Positions 26,555 through 36,524 of a stretch of 64,000 nt of DNA are shown piece by piece. The notes under the pieces were generated by a model, which saw only the letters and a list, made by a program, of their open reading frames with translations, was not told the origin of the DNA and did not search any database. The stretch lies in assembly GCF_008693105.1 (NCBI RefSeq), contig NZ_VXKK01000033.1, positions 124,001-188,000 on the forward strand, in the 5' to 3' direction. Position 1 is the first letter of the stretch; every line of letters begins with the position of its first letter. The position numbers were made by a program, and so were the translations under genes. This stretch comes from Corynebacterium flavescens. GTDB lineage: Bacteria > Actinomycetota > Actinomycetes > Mycobacteriales > Mycobacteriaceae.

Positions 26555-27916
26555 ATGACTGGCTTAGAGGTGGGAGATATTCTTGAGGATCGCTACCGCA
26601 TCGACCGTGCGATCGCGCGGGGCGGTACCTCGACGGTTTACCGTTGCATAGACCTACGCCTCGGCAGGGCCGTAGCAGCGAAGGTTATGGATGAGCGCTA
26701 CGCGGATGACCCAGTCTTCCTGCAGCGTTTCAAGCGCGAGGCTAGAGCCATGGCACGCCTCCAGCATCCCAATCTCGTAGCCGTGCATGACTTTTCGGCT
26801 GATGGCGAGCCCATCTACCTCATCATGGAACTGATAACCGGCGGCACTCTGCGCGAGTTGTTGGCAGAACGTGGCCCAATGCCTGCGCATGGCGCAGTGG
26901 CCGTCATGCACTCTTTGCTCACGGGTTTGCAGGAGGTTCATGAGGCGGGCTTTGTTCACCGAGACATCAAGCCCGACAATGTTCTCATTACCGCCAATCA
27001 CCGCATCAAGCTCGGAGACTTCGGGCTCGTGCGTTCCTCCAACGCACACCAGCTCACGTCTGGACAGATAGTCGGCACCGTGTCTTATCTCTCTCCAGAG
27101 CAGGTAACCGGGGAGGCAATCACCCCCGCCTCTGACGTCTACTCCGCAGGAATCGTCCTCTACGAACTTCTCACTGGCACGGTCCCCTTCCGCGGCGATA
27201 CTCCCCTTTTGCACGCGACGGCGCGGCTGCAGGGCGTGGTCAGTCCTCCATCCGCCCGCGCCACCTACGAGGTTCCCACGCTTGTCGACGCCCTCGTGGC
27301 CACAGCCACCGCGCGCGATCCGCATGAGCGCTTTTCCGACGCCGGCGAGTTTCTCGCCGCCGTAGATGATGTGGCCCGCGAACTTAGCTTTCCGCCTTTT
27401 ACTGTGCCGGTTCCTAAGAACTCTGCTGCCGCCAGAACCGCTGCAGCACCCACCAGCTTCAGCGTTTCAGGCAACACAGGAATCTTCGATGCCACGACGA
27501 ATATCCCAGCACCCACGAAACCCCCGGCAGTTGGCCCCCACGAACCGGAGAGTCTATCCCCGAGTCCGGATCTCACACGAGATTTCTCGCAACGCGCACC
27601 GCTTGGCTTCGAGACACGTCTAGATATGCCGCAGGCCCCCGCTGCGATCCCGCCTGCCCTGCCCCCTGCCACGCCAGTGCCCAACGTGCCCGTTGCTTCT
27701 CCTGAGAGAGTTTCACCCAGGCCCGTCGGAAGCGCGAGCACGGCACTAGCTACGGAGGAAGAACCGCCAGAACGCCCGCTGAGCAACCGCGGGCCGCTAG
27801 CCCTGCTGGCATTCTTCATCGTCGTAGCGCTAGGCGCAGGCGCCGTAGCCATAGGAGCCTGGTGGTTCGGTTCAGGCTCCTATGGCGAGATTCCGGTGCT
27901 CTGGCGCCTTTACTAG
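26555..27916 (+). CDS. pknL: Serine/threonine protein kinase PknL
   Basis: Membrane-anchored Hanks-type kinase. The ATG at 26555 (MTGLEVGDILEDRYRIDRAI) aligns with PknL N-termini; an upstream ATG at 26501 would add 18 unrelated residues. In 453 residues it has the G-loop IARGGTSTVYRC, the VAAKVMD lysine, HRDIKPDN catalytic loop (about residue 137), GDFGLVRSS (about 157) and the SPEQV activation end. A Pro/Ala-rich linker (about 285-410) leads to one membrane helix (LALLAFFIVVALGAGAVAIGAWW) and a very short outside tail without PASTA domains, as usual for PknL. A 14-bp inverted repeat lies in its last codons. Confidence 0.95.
   Translation: MTGLEVGDILEDRYRIDRAIARGGTSTVYRCIDLRLGRAVAAKVMDERYADDPVFLQRFKREARAMARLQHPNLVAVHDFSADGEPIYLIMELITGGTLRELLAERGPMPAHGAVAVMHSLLTGLQEVHEAGFVHRDIKPDNVLITANHRIKLGDFGLVRSSNAHQLTSGQIVGTVSYLSPEQVTGEAITPASDVYSAGIVLYELLTGTVPFRGDTPLLHATARLQGVVSPPSARATYEVPTLVDALVATATARDPHERFSDAGEFLAAVDDVARELSFPPFTVPVPKNSAAARTAAAPTSFSVSGNTGIFDATTNIPAPTKPPAVGPHEPESLSPSPDLTRDFSQRAPLGFETRLDMPQAPAAIPPALPPATPVPNVPVASPERVSPRPVGSASTALATEEEPPERPLSNRGPLALLAFFIVVALGAGAVAIGAWWFGSGSYGEIPVLWRLY
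27848..27886. repeat. 14-bp inverted repeat inside the pknL 3' end
   Basis: GCCATAGGAGCCTG and its exact complement CAGGCTCCTATGGC are separated by 11 nt. They encode part of the membrane helix and outer tail of PknL, 30-68 nt before its stop. No U tract follows. It may act as a 3' mRNA hairpin or attenuator between the convergent pknL and aroG genes. Confidence 0.85.
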
Positions 27917-27975
27917 GCCGCGGGATCGGCAGAGCCTAATCCCGCCGGCCAGTTCCCGGAAACCAGTTCCAGAGA

Positions 27976-29373
<1,398 letters not shown>

Positions 29374-29388
29374 TTAACCATTCAGAGA

Positions 29389-29919
29389 TTAGTTATAGGA
29401 AGTTAAACAGGTTTTCGAGACTCGATTCCCCTTCTCGAGGGGGAGTGCAGCCGCGCACACCTTGAACTTGGCGAGGTTGTGCCTGGCGTCGACAAGCGCG
29501 TCATGGTTGCCCCTAGGTACCTCCGGAAGGGCCGGACGACCGGCAAATTCCCAGTATTGCTTGAGCTCCCTGGTATAGCGCGGCAGCCTCTTGGGAAGCG
29601 ACTTCATATCGCCCCATAACTGCGCGATAACCACATGGTCATAAGCCCCTACCCACGCCCACAGCTCAACTGGAGTCGAGTGTTTGTTCAAAAAGGCATA
29701 CACATCTTCGCGGATGGTGCGCCGGGATTTCCACACCGAATCACAAGGGCTGGGAAGCTGCTGTAGAACATTCTCACGCACCCACGCATTCGCCCTTTCG
29801 GGATGAAACTCCGTGGAGACGGCATAGTACTCGCTGCCGTCCTCCCCGACGATGCCGATGGAGACGAGCTCTATGGTCTCACCGTCTTCGATGAATTCGG
29901 TGTCATAAAAGTAACGCAC
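29389..29919 (-). CDS. 3'-5' exoribonuclease AS (Rv2179c family)
   Basis: A 176-residue DEDDh-superfamily exoribonuclease, the family founded on M. tuberculosis Rv2179c, which trims 3' overhangs and prefers poly(A). The first motif MRYFYDTEFIEDG supplies the Asp/Glu pair (residues 6 and 8). ELWAWVGAYDHVVIAQLWG (about 95) gives the second Asp, and GNHDALVDARHNLAKF (about 139-154) gives the final His and Asp. All four acidic/His positions appear intact. Located immediately upstream of aroG (24-bp gap) on the same strand and divergent from mptC. Confidence 0.92.
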   Translation of the reverse strand: MRYFYDTEFIEDGETIELVSIGIVGEDGSEYYAVSTEFHPERANAWVRENVLQQLPSPCDSVWKSRRTIREDVYAFLNKHSTPVELWAWVGAYDHVVIAQLWGDMKSLPKRLPRYTRELKQYWEFAGRPALPEVPRGNHDALVDARHNLAKFKVCAAALPLEKGNRVSKTCLTSYN

Positions 29920-30011
29920 GGACTACATAGTAGCCGTCGTGGTCCTGCCGGAGCCGTTTGAGGGTGCTCATGCTTTTTGCGCAGCTTATGCAACTGTATA
30001 GAATTGGTCAA

Positions 30012-31283
30012 GTGAAAAAACTCCGCTGGTACCAGCTCTTTCCCCTCTTCATCAGCATCACGATCGTTACCGCCCTCATCGTCGATTTCTCCTCTTGGAA
30101 CTCTCCACAAGGGTTTCGGCTGGCTTATTTGATCGATCTTGACGTTTATCGCAAGGGCGGGCAGGCACTGCTCAGCGGCGAAAACCTCTATGGGCAGGAC
30201 TACGTCGTTGGAGACCCCCGCCATAGCGGATCCATCACGTTGCCTTTTACCTATCCCCCGTTTGCCGCCGCACTTTTCGCCGCCTTCGCCTGGCTGCCTT
30301 ATGGTCTCAACTCTTTGCTGCTGGCCCTGGCTTCCTTGGCTCTGCTCTTTTGTATTTTGTACCTGTTTGTCCGCAGCGCAGCGCCAGAAAAGAGCACTGG
30401 CGCAACCCTGACTTGGGCCTGTTGGCTCCTCGTGGCAGCGTGCCTGACCGAGCCGGTCACCCAGACCATCAACTTCGGGCAGATCAACATTATCCTCGTT
30501 GCTCTCGTCGTCATTGACATTCTCGCCGTCCCCAGCACTTCACGCTGGCGTGGCGTTCTCACCGGCATCGCCGTGGCCATCAAGCTCACTCCCGCAGTTT
30601 TCTTGGGATACTTCTTCATCCGCAGGCAGTGGAGGGCAATGGCTACCACGCTTGTCTCTTTCGTAGCGTGTGCTGCACTGGGTTTTCTGTTCTCCGCCTC
30701 AAGTTCTCTGCAGTACTGGACTGAGACTCTGCGCAACTCGGAACGGATCGGTGGCTTGGCCTACGCCTCCAACCAGTCCTTAAGGGGATTCTTCTCCCGC
30801 GTCGCCCCTGAGCACGCTAGCGCCGCGTGGCTCATCACCTGTCTAATCGTGGTCGCAGCGTTGTGGTGGATCATGCACCGCGTCTCTCAAAGCGGCCTAA
30901 CTCAGCCGGCCCGTCCGGAGGCGCCCAACAGCACTGTGGGCGACGTCGAGCTGCTTCTGTTGGCTTCTGCAGCGGCGTTGCTATGCTCACCCGTGTCGTG
31001 GTCGCATCACTTCATCTGGCTCACCTTGGCCGCCGCCTTCCTTACGGTGCGGCGCTGCTACTGGGCGGCAGCACTCTCGTGGCTCGTGCTTTTCGCTCGC
31101 GGACACTGGCTCGTGCCGAGCACGAACGATCAAGAACTGACGTGGTCGCTGTGGCAGCAAGTACCAGGCAACGACTATCTTTGGCTTACCTGCGCTCTGA
31201 TTGCGCTGGCTGCGGCTTCGAGCTTTTCTGGCTCGTCCACTCGCGAAACTGCCGATAACGCCCAGCCAAAGGCGGTGGCGTGA
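30012..31283 (+). CDS. mptC: Alpha-(1->2)-mannosyltransferase MptC-like (GT87)
   Basis: Polytopic GT-C mannosyltransferase, orthologue by position and topology of Rv2181, which adds alpha-1,2-mannose branches to lipomannan/lipoarabinomannan. The GTG at 30012 (VKKLRWYQLFPLF; 423 residues) sits directly before the first helix; an upstream GTG at 29958 is possible but adds 18 unlikely residues. The first outer loop has LIDLDVYRKGGQALLSGENLYG (about residue 34), containing the DxDVYR-type acidic site of GT87, and TYPPFAAALFA (about 78). About ten helices. Its 3' end overlaps the opposite acyltransferase gene by 98 bp. Confidence 0.88.
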   Translation: MKKLRWYQLFPLFISITIVTALIVDFSSWNSPQGFRLAYLIDLDVYRKGGQALLSGENLYGQDYVVGDPRHSGSITLPFTYPPFAAALFAAFAWLPYGLNSLLLALASLALLFCILYLFVRSAAPEKSTGATLTWACWLLVAACLTEPVTQTINFGQINIILVALVVIDILAVPSTSRWRGVLTGIAVAIKLTPAVFLGYFFIRRQWRAMATTLVSFVACAALGFLFSASSSLQYWTETLRNSERIGGLAYASNQSLRGFFSRVAPEHASAAWLITCLIVVAALWWIMHRVSQSGLTQPARPEAPNSTVGDVELLLLASAAALLCSPVSWSHHFIWLTLAAAFLTVRRCYWAAALSWLVLFARGHWLVPSTNDQELTWSLWQQVPGNDYLWLTCALIALAAASSFSGSSTRETADNAQPKAVA

Positions 31284-32367
31284 GGGACCACTTAAGCACC
31301 GGAGTCTTGCCTATCAACCACAGCACTAGGCCGGCTAAGCCGGAGCACACCATGCAGGCTGTCAGCCAGAACCAGGTATTGTCCATAGGCCAGTCCCCCG
31401 CAAGGGAGATGGCCCGTGGGTTCCACGCCAGGTAAAAGCCGACGCCGAGAGTCATCCCAATGGGATGGCCCAGATAAATGGGCAGCGTGTGGCGCCCCAC
31501 AAATTGCAACGCCTGGGATAGTCCTCCAAGGTGAGAAATCACTACGGCAAGCAAAACCCCGAGTGGCACCTCTAGGAGCTGCTCCGCAAAGCGAATTAGC
31601 ACGTTGAGGTCATCATGCCCCAGCATGTCTGCACCGGGCAGGAGCCACGGGAAGAGCACCTCATCACCCTGTTTGTCCCACGCCCGGCGCAGAATGAATC
31701 CTGTAGCATAAGCCACGAACGTGCCGCCATACGCCCACAGGCTTAAAGCGTTCAGCCTGCTGTGGAAAGGCACAGCAAGGGCCTGTGCATACTTCGTGAT
31801 GAAGTCCTTGAGATAGGCCGCACCGATAAAGATCGGAAGGAACATCACGGCTTTAGAAATGAAGCTAAACTGCGCATTCCACGCCATAAAGAGCATGGGT
31901 AGAAAGCTCAGAGCAATGGCGAGCCATGCGGGAAGCTTGCGAACCGCCCACAGGAAGATATTGAAGGCGATGAGAGCATGCAGGAACCACGCCATGGTGG
32001 AGCCGAAAAACAAAGCGTGGAACAGGTCCTCTTTTTGCAGCAGCGGAGTATCGAATACCCAGTGATACTCAATCTTCTTCAGCCACAGCTCAATGCCGGC
32101 CCAGATGCAATAAGGAACCAGGAAGAACCAGAGGCGGCGAGTGAAGAGTTCCACGAAAGAAAAACGCAGCACCTTGGTTGAGAAATAGCCGCTAACTAAG
32201 AAGAACAGCGGGAGGCGGAGCGGGTCGAGCCAGACATTGAAATGCGCAAGCCACGCATTTTGAGCCTCGGGCACGGCTAGGGTGACATGGAGTAAGACCA
32301 CGCCCAAAATGGAGATTCCTTTGGCCACATCCGGCCAAGCTAAGCGAGTTGTAGTACTAGAAGTCAC
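31186..32367 (-). CDS. Acyltransferase family 3 (OafA/YrhL-like) membrane protein
   Basis: A 393-residue polytopic protein of the acyltransferase-3 superfamily, which moves acyl groups from inside to glycans or lipids outside. It starts GTG at 32367 (MTSSTTTRLAWPDVAKGISILGVVLLHV), where the conserved D-x-x-K/R-G and H of the first helix mark the active site. LPLFFLVSGYF (about residue 51) is a second family hallmark, and GRHTLPIYLGHP appears near residue 290. About ten helices. The gene is 3 bp after plsC, so probably in one operon; the acceptor is unknown but mannolipids or trehalose lipids are plausible. It overlaps mptC convergently. Confidence 0.88.
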   Translation of the reverse strand: MTSSTTTRLAWPDVAKGISILGVVLLHVTLAVPEAQNAWLAHFNVWLDPLRLPLFFLVSGYFSTKVLRFSFVELFTRRLWFFLVPYCIWAGIELWLKKIEYHWVFDTPLLQKEDLFHALFFGSTMAWFLHALIAFNIFLWAVRKLPAWLAIALSFLPMLFMAWNAQFSFISKAVMFLPIFIGAAYLKDFITKYAQALAVPFHSRLNALSLWAYGGTFVAYATGFILRRAWDKQGDEVLFPWLLPGADMLGHDDLNVLIRFAEQLLEVPLGVLLAVVISHLGGLSQALQFVGRHTLPIYLGHPIGMTLGVGFYLAWNPRAISLAGDWPMDNTWFWLTACMVCSGLAGLVLWLIGKTPVLKWSLTPPPLAGRYRQFREWTSQKSSKPQPAQSERR

Positions 32368-32370
32368 TGA

Positions 32371-33129
32371 CTAGCGCGCCTCCGTCTCTCTCGGTCCCCC
32401 TGGCTCAGACCCGGCCGGGTAACCATGCCCCGCATTAAGTGATGCTTTCACGTCTGATGCATAAACGTCTACGTAAGGCTTGCCGCTGAGCTCCACCAGC
32501 TTGTCCATGATGAAGTTGGTGAACTCGCGTGCCGTTTCGCGGCTGTTGACATCGAGGTCACGCTCTTTTGCCCACTCCCAGGGAGCTATGGAATCCCCTA
32601 CTTTCATCCCCACCTTCTTCGGGCGAGGGACCCAGGTACCGATGGGGTTAGCTTCACGGGTACCAAACATGGCCAAAGGGATCACGGGAACGCCCGTCAA
32701 CATAGCCAAACGAGCCATGCCAGTTCGCCCGCGGTAGATACGCCCATCCGGGGAGCGCGTTCCCTCCGGATAGATAGCGAAAAGATCGCCCTTCTCGAGA
32801 ACCTTCTTCGCAGCAGAAATCATGGCCTCTGCTGCGGAATCTGCACCGCGCTCGACCGGCAATTGGCCAACAGCCTTGAAGAACCATGCCTGCGCCCTTC
32901 CCACCAGACCGGGGGAATTGAAATACTCGGCCTTCGCAAGGAAGGTGATCTGCCGCGGGCACATGAGCGGGAAGAAGAAAGAGTCCATCACCGATTGGTG
33001 GTTGGATACGAGGATCGCCGGACCGCGGTCGGGGATATTATCCATCCCCTCTGTCCACGGGCGGTTCCATAGGCGGAGAGCCGGCCCGAAAAAGACGTAC
33101 TTAAAGGCCCAGTACCATTTGTTGTTCAT
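32371..33129 (-). CDS. 1-acyl-sn-glycerol-3-phosphate acyltransferase family protein (PlsC/LPLAT)
   Basis: A 252-residue membrane-associated acyltransferase homologous to Rv2182c. The HX4D catalytic motif is in VSNHQSVMDSFFF (about residue 40), the second block in FFKAVGQLPVERG (about 85), and YPEGTRSPDGRIYRGRTG (about 119-136) is the acyl-acceptor block. It likely makes phosphatidic acid or acylates a related lysolipid. ATG at 33129. The C-terminal 30 residues are polar and disordered. Lies between the ROK kinase and the membrane acyltransferase, all on the minus strand. Confidence 0.92.
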   Translation of the reverse strand: MNNKWYWAFKYVFFGPALRLWNRPWTEGMDNIPDRGPAILVSNHQSVMDSFFFPLMCPRQITFLAKAEYFNSPGLVGRAQAWFFKAVGQLPVERGADSAAEAMISAAKKVLEKGDLFAIYPEGTRSPDGRIYRGRTGMARLAMLTGVPVIPLAMFGTREANPIGTWVPRPKKVGMKVGDSIAPWEWAKERDLDVNSRETAREFTNFIMDKLVELSGKPYVDVYASDVKASLNAGHGYPAGSEPGGPRETEAR

Positions 33130-33160
33130 CGAGCGTCCTCAACGTTTCTTCTCAAAGGTG

Positions 33161-34114
33161 CTATCGGTTTTCTCGAGCAAGGTCAGCGACACCAATCATA
33201 CCTGCCGCAGATCCCAACTCGGCGACCGCTACGCGCGCTAAGGGCCGGTATCCGGCCCCCACTATCTCCCGGGACATTGCCTGCCGCGAAATATCGAGAA
33301 ATAAGTCTGCGTCCTTGGAAACTCCGCCGCCAAGAACTATGAGCTCGGGGTCGAGGACATCGGCCACAATAGATAGCCCTTGTCCCAGCCAGAGGCCGAA
33401 ATCATTCATCACGGCTTGGCCCAATGCGTCACCTTCGCGCGCCCTCTGTGCAATTTGCTCGCCGGTTGGAGCGCCTGGCAAAGATGTCTCGTAATACGGC
33501 TTAAGCTCGGCAAAGGTATCAGGCAAGGCGGTTCCGGAGGCGTATCGCTCTAGACAACCGCGCTTTCCACACGAGCATTCCCGCCCACCTGGAACCACCA
33601 CGAGGTGTCCAAATTCAGGGGCTGTACCAAAAGCTCCCCGGTAAATCTTGTCCTCGGTCATCAACGTAGCGCCGATGCCGGTGCCTACCGCGAAAAATAC
33701 CCAGTCTTTAGCGCCTCGGCCTGCTCCATAACGCCACTCCCCCCACGCCGCAGAGTTTGCATCATGCTCGAGCCTGACTCGCACTCCGAGTCGGTCGCTC
33801 AAGATTTGGCGAACCGGAGAATCCCGCCACGGCAGGTGGGGAGCAAAGCGGACGTTCTCGCAGCCGGGATCCAAAAAGGCGGCTATCGCCAGCCCGACAC
33901 CCGAAATGCTGTACTTGGCCCCTAAGTCCTCTACTACCCGGACAATATCGTCCTCTAGAGCGCGCGCGTCCTGGGATGTGGGGACGGTGCGAGTCTCCAG
34001 GACGGTTCCGTTCTCATCAACTACCCCACCCCGCAGGTTGGTGCCGCCGATATCGAACCCGATGCTCAAGCAGGATCCGTCGGCCCCCGCGGCGGGGCGA
34101 GTATGTTCAAGCAT
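33161..34114 (-). CDS. glk: ROK family glucokinase
   Basis: Sugar kinase of the ROK family. ATG at 34114 gives 317 residues; a TTG at 34135 would add seven. The phosphate-1 motif SIGFDIGGTNLRGGVV lies about residues 17-32. The ROK zinc-type motif CSCGKRGCLERYASG (about 183-197) is complete, with the EFGHL active-site segment before it (about 169). In C. glutamicum the gene at this locus beside pimB is glucokinase (from memory), so glucose is the probable substrate; N-acetylmannosamine-type ROK kinases are the alternative. DNA-binding domains of ROK repressors are absent. Confidence 0.9.
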   Translation of the reverse strand: MLEHTRPAAGADGSCLSIGFDIGGTNLRGGVVDENGTVLETRTVPTSQDARALEDDIVRVVEDLGAKYSISGVGLAIAAFLDPGCENVRFAPHLPWRDSPVRQILSDRLGVRVRLEHDANSAAWGEWRYGAGRGAKDWVFFAVGTGIGATLMTEDKIYRGAFGTAPEFGHLVVVPGGRECSCGKRGCLERYASGTALPDTFAELKPYYETSLPGAPTGEQIAQRAREGDALGQAVMNDFGLWLGQGLSIVADVLDPELIVLGGGVSKDADLFLDISRQAMSREIVGAGYRPLARVAVAELGSAAGMIGVADLARENR

Positions 34115-34153
34115 GAACAAAAGGATATACCGCAACGCGGCCTTGGGTCACAT

Positions 34154-35287
34154 TCATCGCTCTTTCGCTAGGATCTCTCTAAGCCGACTACCCATAATGT
34201 CCCAGCTCCAGTGCTTTTCTACGTTATCACGCCCCGCCACCCCCATGGCCCGCACTCGCACCGGATCACTAAGAAGAGCTATGAGAGCAGCCGTCAGTTC
34301 CGGCACGCTAGCACCATTTACCACGATGCCAGTGGCCCCCGTTACGGTCTCTGGTGCGCCACCGGAATTTCCTGCCACGACAGGCAAGCCTGCCGCTTGG
34401 GCCTCGAGATAGACAATTCCCAGCCCCTCCACATCAAGGCCGCCCCCCCTAGTACGCGCAGGCATGGCGAAAACATCAGCCGCGTGCAGAGCTTGCGCTA
34501 ATTCTTTCGAGTCTTTGGCCTCATGAATTACTGCTCTGGGAAAGTATATGCTGGACAGCTTTTCTATAGTTGCGCGGTAGCGCCCGCGCCCGACAAGGAG
34601 AAGCTGCGCGTCAGGAAAGCGTTCTAGAATCTCTGGCATGGCACGCAACAGCTGATCTTGGCCCTTGCGCGGAACCATCCGCGAAATACACACGATGAGT
34701 GGGCCATGCTCCTTAAGGCCGAAATGCCGGCGGGCGGCGAGTTTTTGTTCTGCGGTGCCCGGGTGAAACTCCTGCGAGTCCACGCCGGAGGGAAGATGCA
34801 CCCAGCGCGGATGCGGACCAAAAGCCGCCACGAGACGCCGCTTGGTGTACTCAGAAATGTATGTCACGCAATCCGCACTATTGCCGATAAGACGCAAGGC
34901 CGTGCGGGCGAGGGGAAGCATGGACCAGCCCACCTCATGCCCATGGGTGGTGGCGACAACCTTCCTCGCCCCCGCATCCTTAGCAGCCCTGCCCATCAAT
35001 GCCAACGGGGCTGCCGCGCCGAACCAAACGATCTCTATGTTCTCTTCCCGAATGATACGCTGCATCTCTTTTATAGTCGCCGGAGTGGGAAGCATGATTC
35101 TGCGCGGCCAGCGAATAACACGATAGGACAATCCGGCGTCATAAGAGGCCGCCGCGGCCTTATCCTGGGTCGAAGCGAATACGAGAACCTCGGCCGGGTC
35201 TAGGGTGTCGACGAAGTCACGTAAGTAGGACTGAATGCCACCGATAGTGGGCGGGAAGTCGTTGCTGACGAGAAGGATACGAGCCAT
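34154..35287 (-). CDS. pimB: GDP-mannose-dependent phosphatidylinositol monomannoside mannosyltransferase PimB'
   Basis: A 377-residue GT4 enzyme that adds the second mannose to PIM1 on the inner membrane face. Seen are the N-terminal glycine loop NDFPPTIGGIQSYLRDFV (about residues 9-26), the HGHEVGWSMLPLAR acceptor loop (about 115), KGQDQLLRAMPEI, and the nucleotide-sugar E-x7-E motif EGLGIVYLEAQAAGLPVV (about 288-305). ATG at 35287. In the same syntenic order as C. glutamicum and M. tuberculosis (Rv2188c). With MptA and MptC it outlines PIM/lipomannan synthesis in this region. Confidence 0.93.
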   Translation of the reverse strand: MARILLVSNDFPPTIGGIQSYLRDFVDTLDPAEVLVFASTQDKAAAASYDAGLSYRVIRWPRRIMLPTPATIKEMQRIIREENIEIVWFGAAAPLALMGRAAKDAGARKVVATTHGHEVGWSMLPLARTALRLIGNSADCVTYISEYTKRRLVAAFGPHPRWVHLPSGVDSQEFHPGTAEQKLAARRHFGLKEHGPLIVCISRMVPRKGQDQLLRAMPEILERFPDAQLLLVGRGRYRATIEKLSSIYFPRAVIHEAKDSKELAQALHAADVFAMPARTRGGGLDVEGLGIVYLEAQAAGLPVVAGNSGGAPETVTGATGIVVNGASVPELTAALIALLSDPVRVRAMGVAGRDNVEKHWSWDIMGSRLREILAKER

Positions 35288-35298
35288 AAGCCCCTACC

Positions 35299-36369
35299 CT
35301 AGTAGCGAGCGGTACCGGTGATGGGCATCGAGTTGAGCGGGACGACCTGAACCGGTACTCCGTAAGTGGATGCATGAACTACCTGACCATCGCCGATGTA
35401 CATCCCAACGTGGGTAACACCCTCGTAGTAGCCAACGATGTCTCCTGGCTGAAGCTGAGCAACTGGAACCGGGGTCCCTCCCGCAATCTGCGCCTGAGAG
35501 GTACGCGGAATGCTCTTGCCCATCTGTTGATAGGACCAAAGCATGAGGCCTGAGCAGTCAAAGACGTCTGGGCCGACTGCTCCCCATCCATAAGGGGCGC
35601 CGAGCTTCGTGAGAGCTGCTTGTACCGCTGCAGAAGAAGATCCACTTCCCAGTGAGGCAAGATCAATCTTGGTGGAGCCGCCGAACTGAGACTCCCACAG
35701 GGCGCGCTGTTCAGGGCTGAGGGCGTTGACCTGAGCTTCGATGTCCTGTTGCTGCTTATCGAGGCTCTCCTTTTCCTTGAACAGCTGCTCCTTTTGCTTG
35801 GCAAGATCCTCTGCCTTTGCATGGGCAACCTTTACGGCCTCATCTGCCGCACTCTTCTTCCCCCGCGCGTCCCTTGCTGCGGCGGACATTGCATCCAACT
35901 GCTTCTTAGCCGTCTGCGAAATTGCGCCCAGGTAACCCATGCGCTCTACCGCCGTGGCTGGGTCTTGGGCAGCCAATGCGCCGCGGACAAAGTCACGGGA
36001 GTCACCGCGGTAACGGGATTGTGCTATTCCGTCGACGCGACCCTGCTTCTCGGCGACCTGGGCGGCAGCTGCCTCCGCAGCGTCCTCGGCTTCCTGTGCT
36101 TTGCGGGTGTAGTCATCGACCTGAGCTTGCGCCTCCCCCAGGCGATCCTCCATCCCTTTTACTTCCTCATTTTTGGCCGAAACCTTCTGCGCCACGTCAG
36201 ACACGCGCGCGACGAGATCCGCCACGTCTACGCTAGCTGCAGACTCCACAGTCTCCTGAGCAAAGGCAGCAGGTGCAGTGGAAACGCAAGAAAGAAGCAT
36301 GGCCGAAACGGCGGCACCGCCGACTACGCGAGCAGACAGCAAGCCGCGGCGAAAGTAAAAACCAGACAC
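35299..36369 (-). CDS. Secreted NlpC/P60 peptidoglycan hydrolase with coiled coil (RipC-like)
   Basis: A 356-residue secreted endopeptidase. The GTG start leads into a signal peptide (about 1-37, cut after AFA). A long coiled coil (about 45-220; EVKGMEDRLGEAQAQVDDYTRK...) of the RipC/FtsX-partner type is followed by an NlpC/P60 domain (about 245-356). It has the catalytic Cys in FDCSGLMLWSY, the His in VTHVGMYIGDG and a polar third residue near VVHAS. Such proteins cleave D-Glu-mDAP bonds during cell separation and are activated by FtsEX through the coiled coil; this is inferred from architecture. Paired with the second NlpC/P60 gene just upstream. Confidence 0.92.
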   Translation of the reverse strand: MSGFYFRRGLLSARVVGGAAVSAMLLSCVSTAPAAFAQETVESAASVDVADLVARVSDVAQKVSAKNEEVKGMEDRLGEAQAQVDDYTRKAQEAEDAAEAAAAQVAEKQGRVDGIAQSRYRGDSRDFVRGALAAQDPATAVERMGYLGAISQTAKKQLDAMSAAARDARGKKSAADEAVKVAHAKAEDLAKQKEQLFKEKESLDKQQQDIEAQVNALSPEQRALWESQFGGSTKIDLASLGSGSSSAAVQAALTKLGAPYGWGAVGPDVFDCSGLMLWSYQQMGKSIPRTSQAQIAGGTPVPVAQLQPGDIVGYYEGVTHVGMYIGDGQVVHASTYGVPVQVVPLNSMPITGTARY

Positions 36370-36436
36370 AATTAAGCCCTCAACTTAAGAAAGTGTAATA
36401 ACCAGCTAAAGAGTACCCCAAAGAACGAAGGTTGCC

Positions 36437-36500
36437 AGTAAAAACTAAAAAATAACTATACCCCGCTTCCCAACGCTGCAACAACGCGGGATAACGGGGT
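36437..36500 (-). terminator. Rho-independent terminator after the short NlpC/P60 gene
   Basis: On the minus strand ACCCCG...CGGGGT (36460-36500) with an inner TCCC/GGGA pair forms a hairpin about 25 bp past the stop at 36525, followed by a T-rich tail (36437-36459). Confidence 0.7.
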
Positions 36501-36524
36501 GTAGTTAGGGACTAGCGCAGCCGC

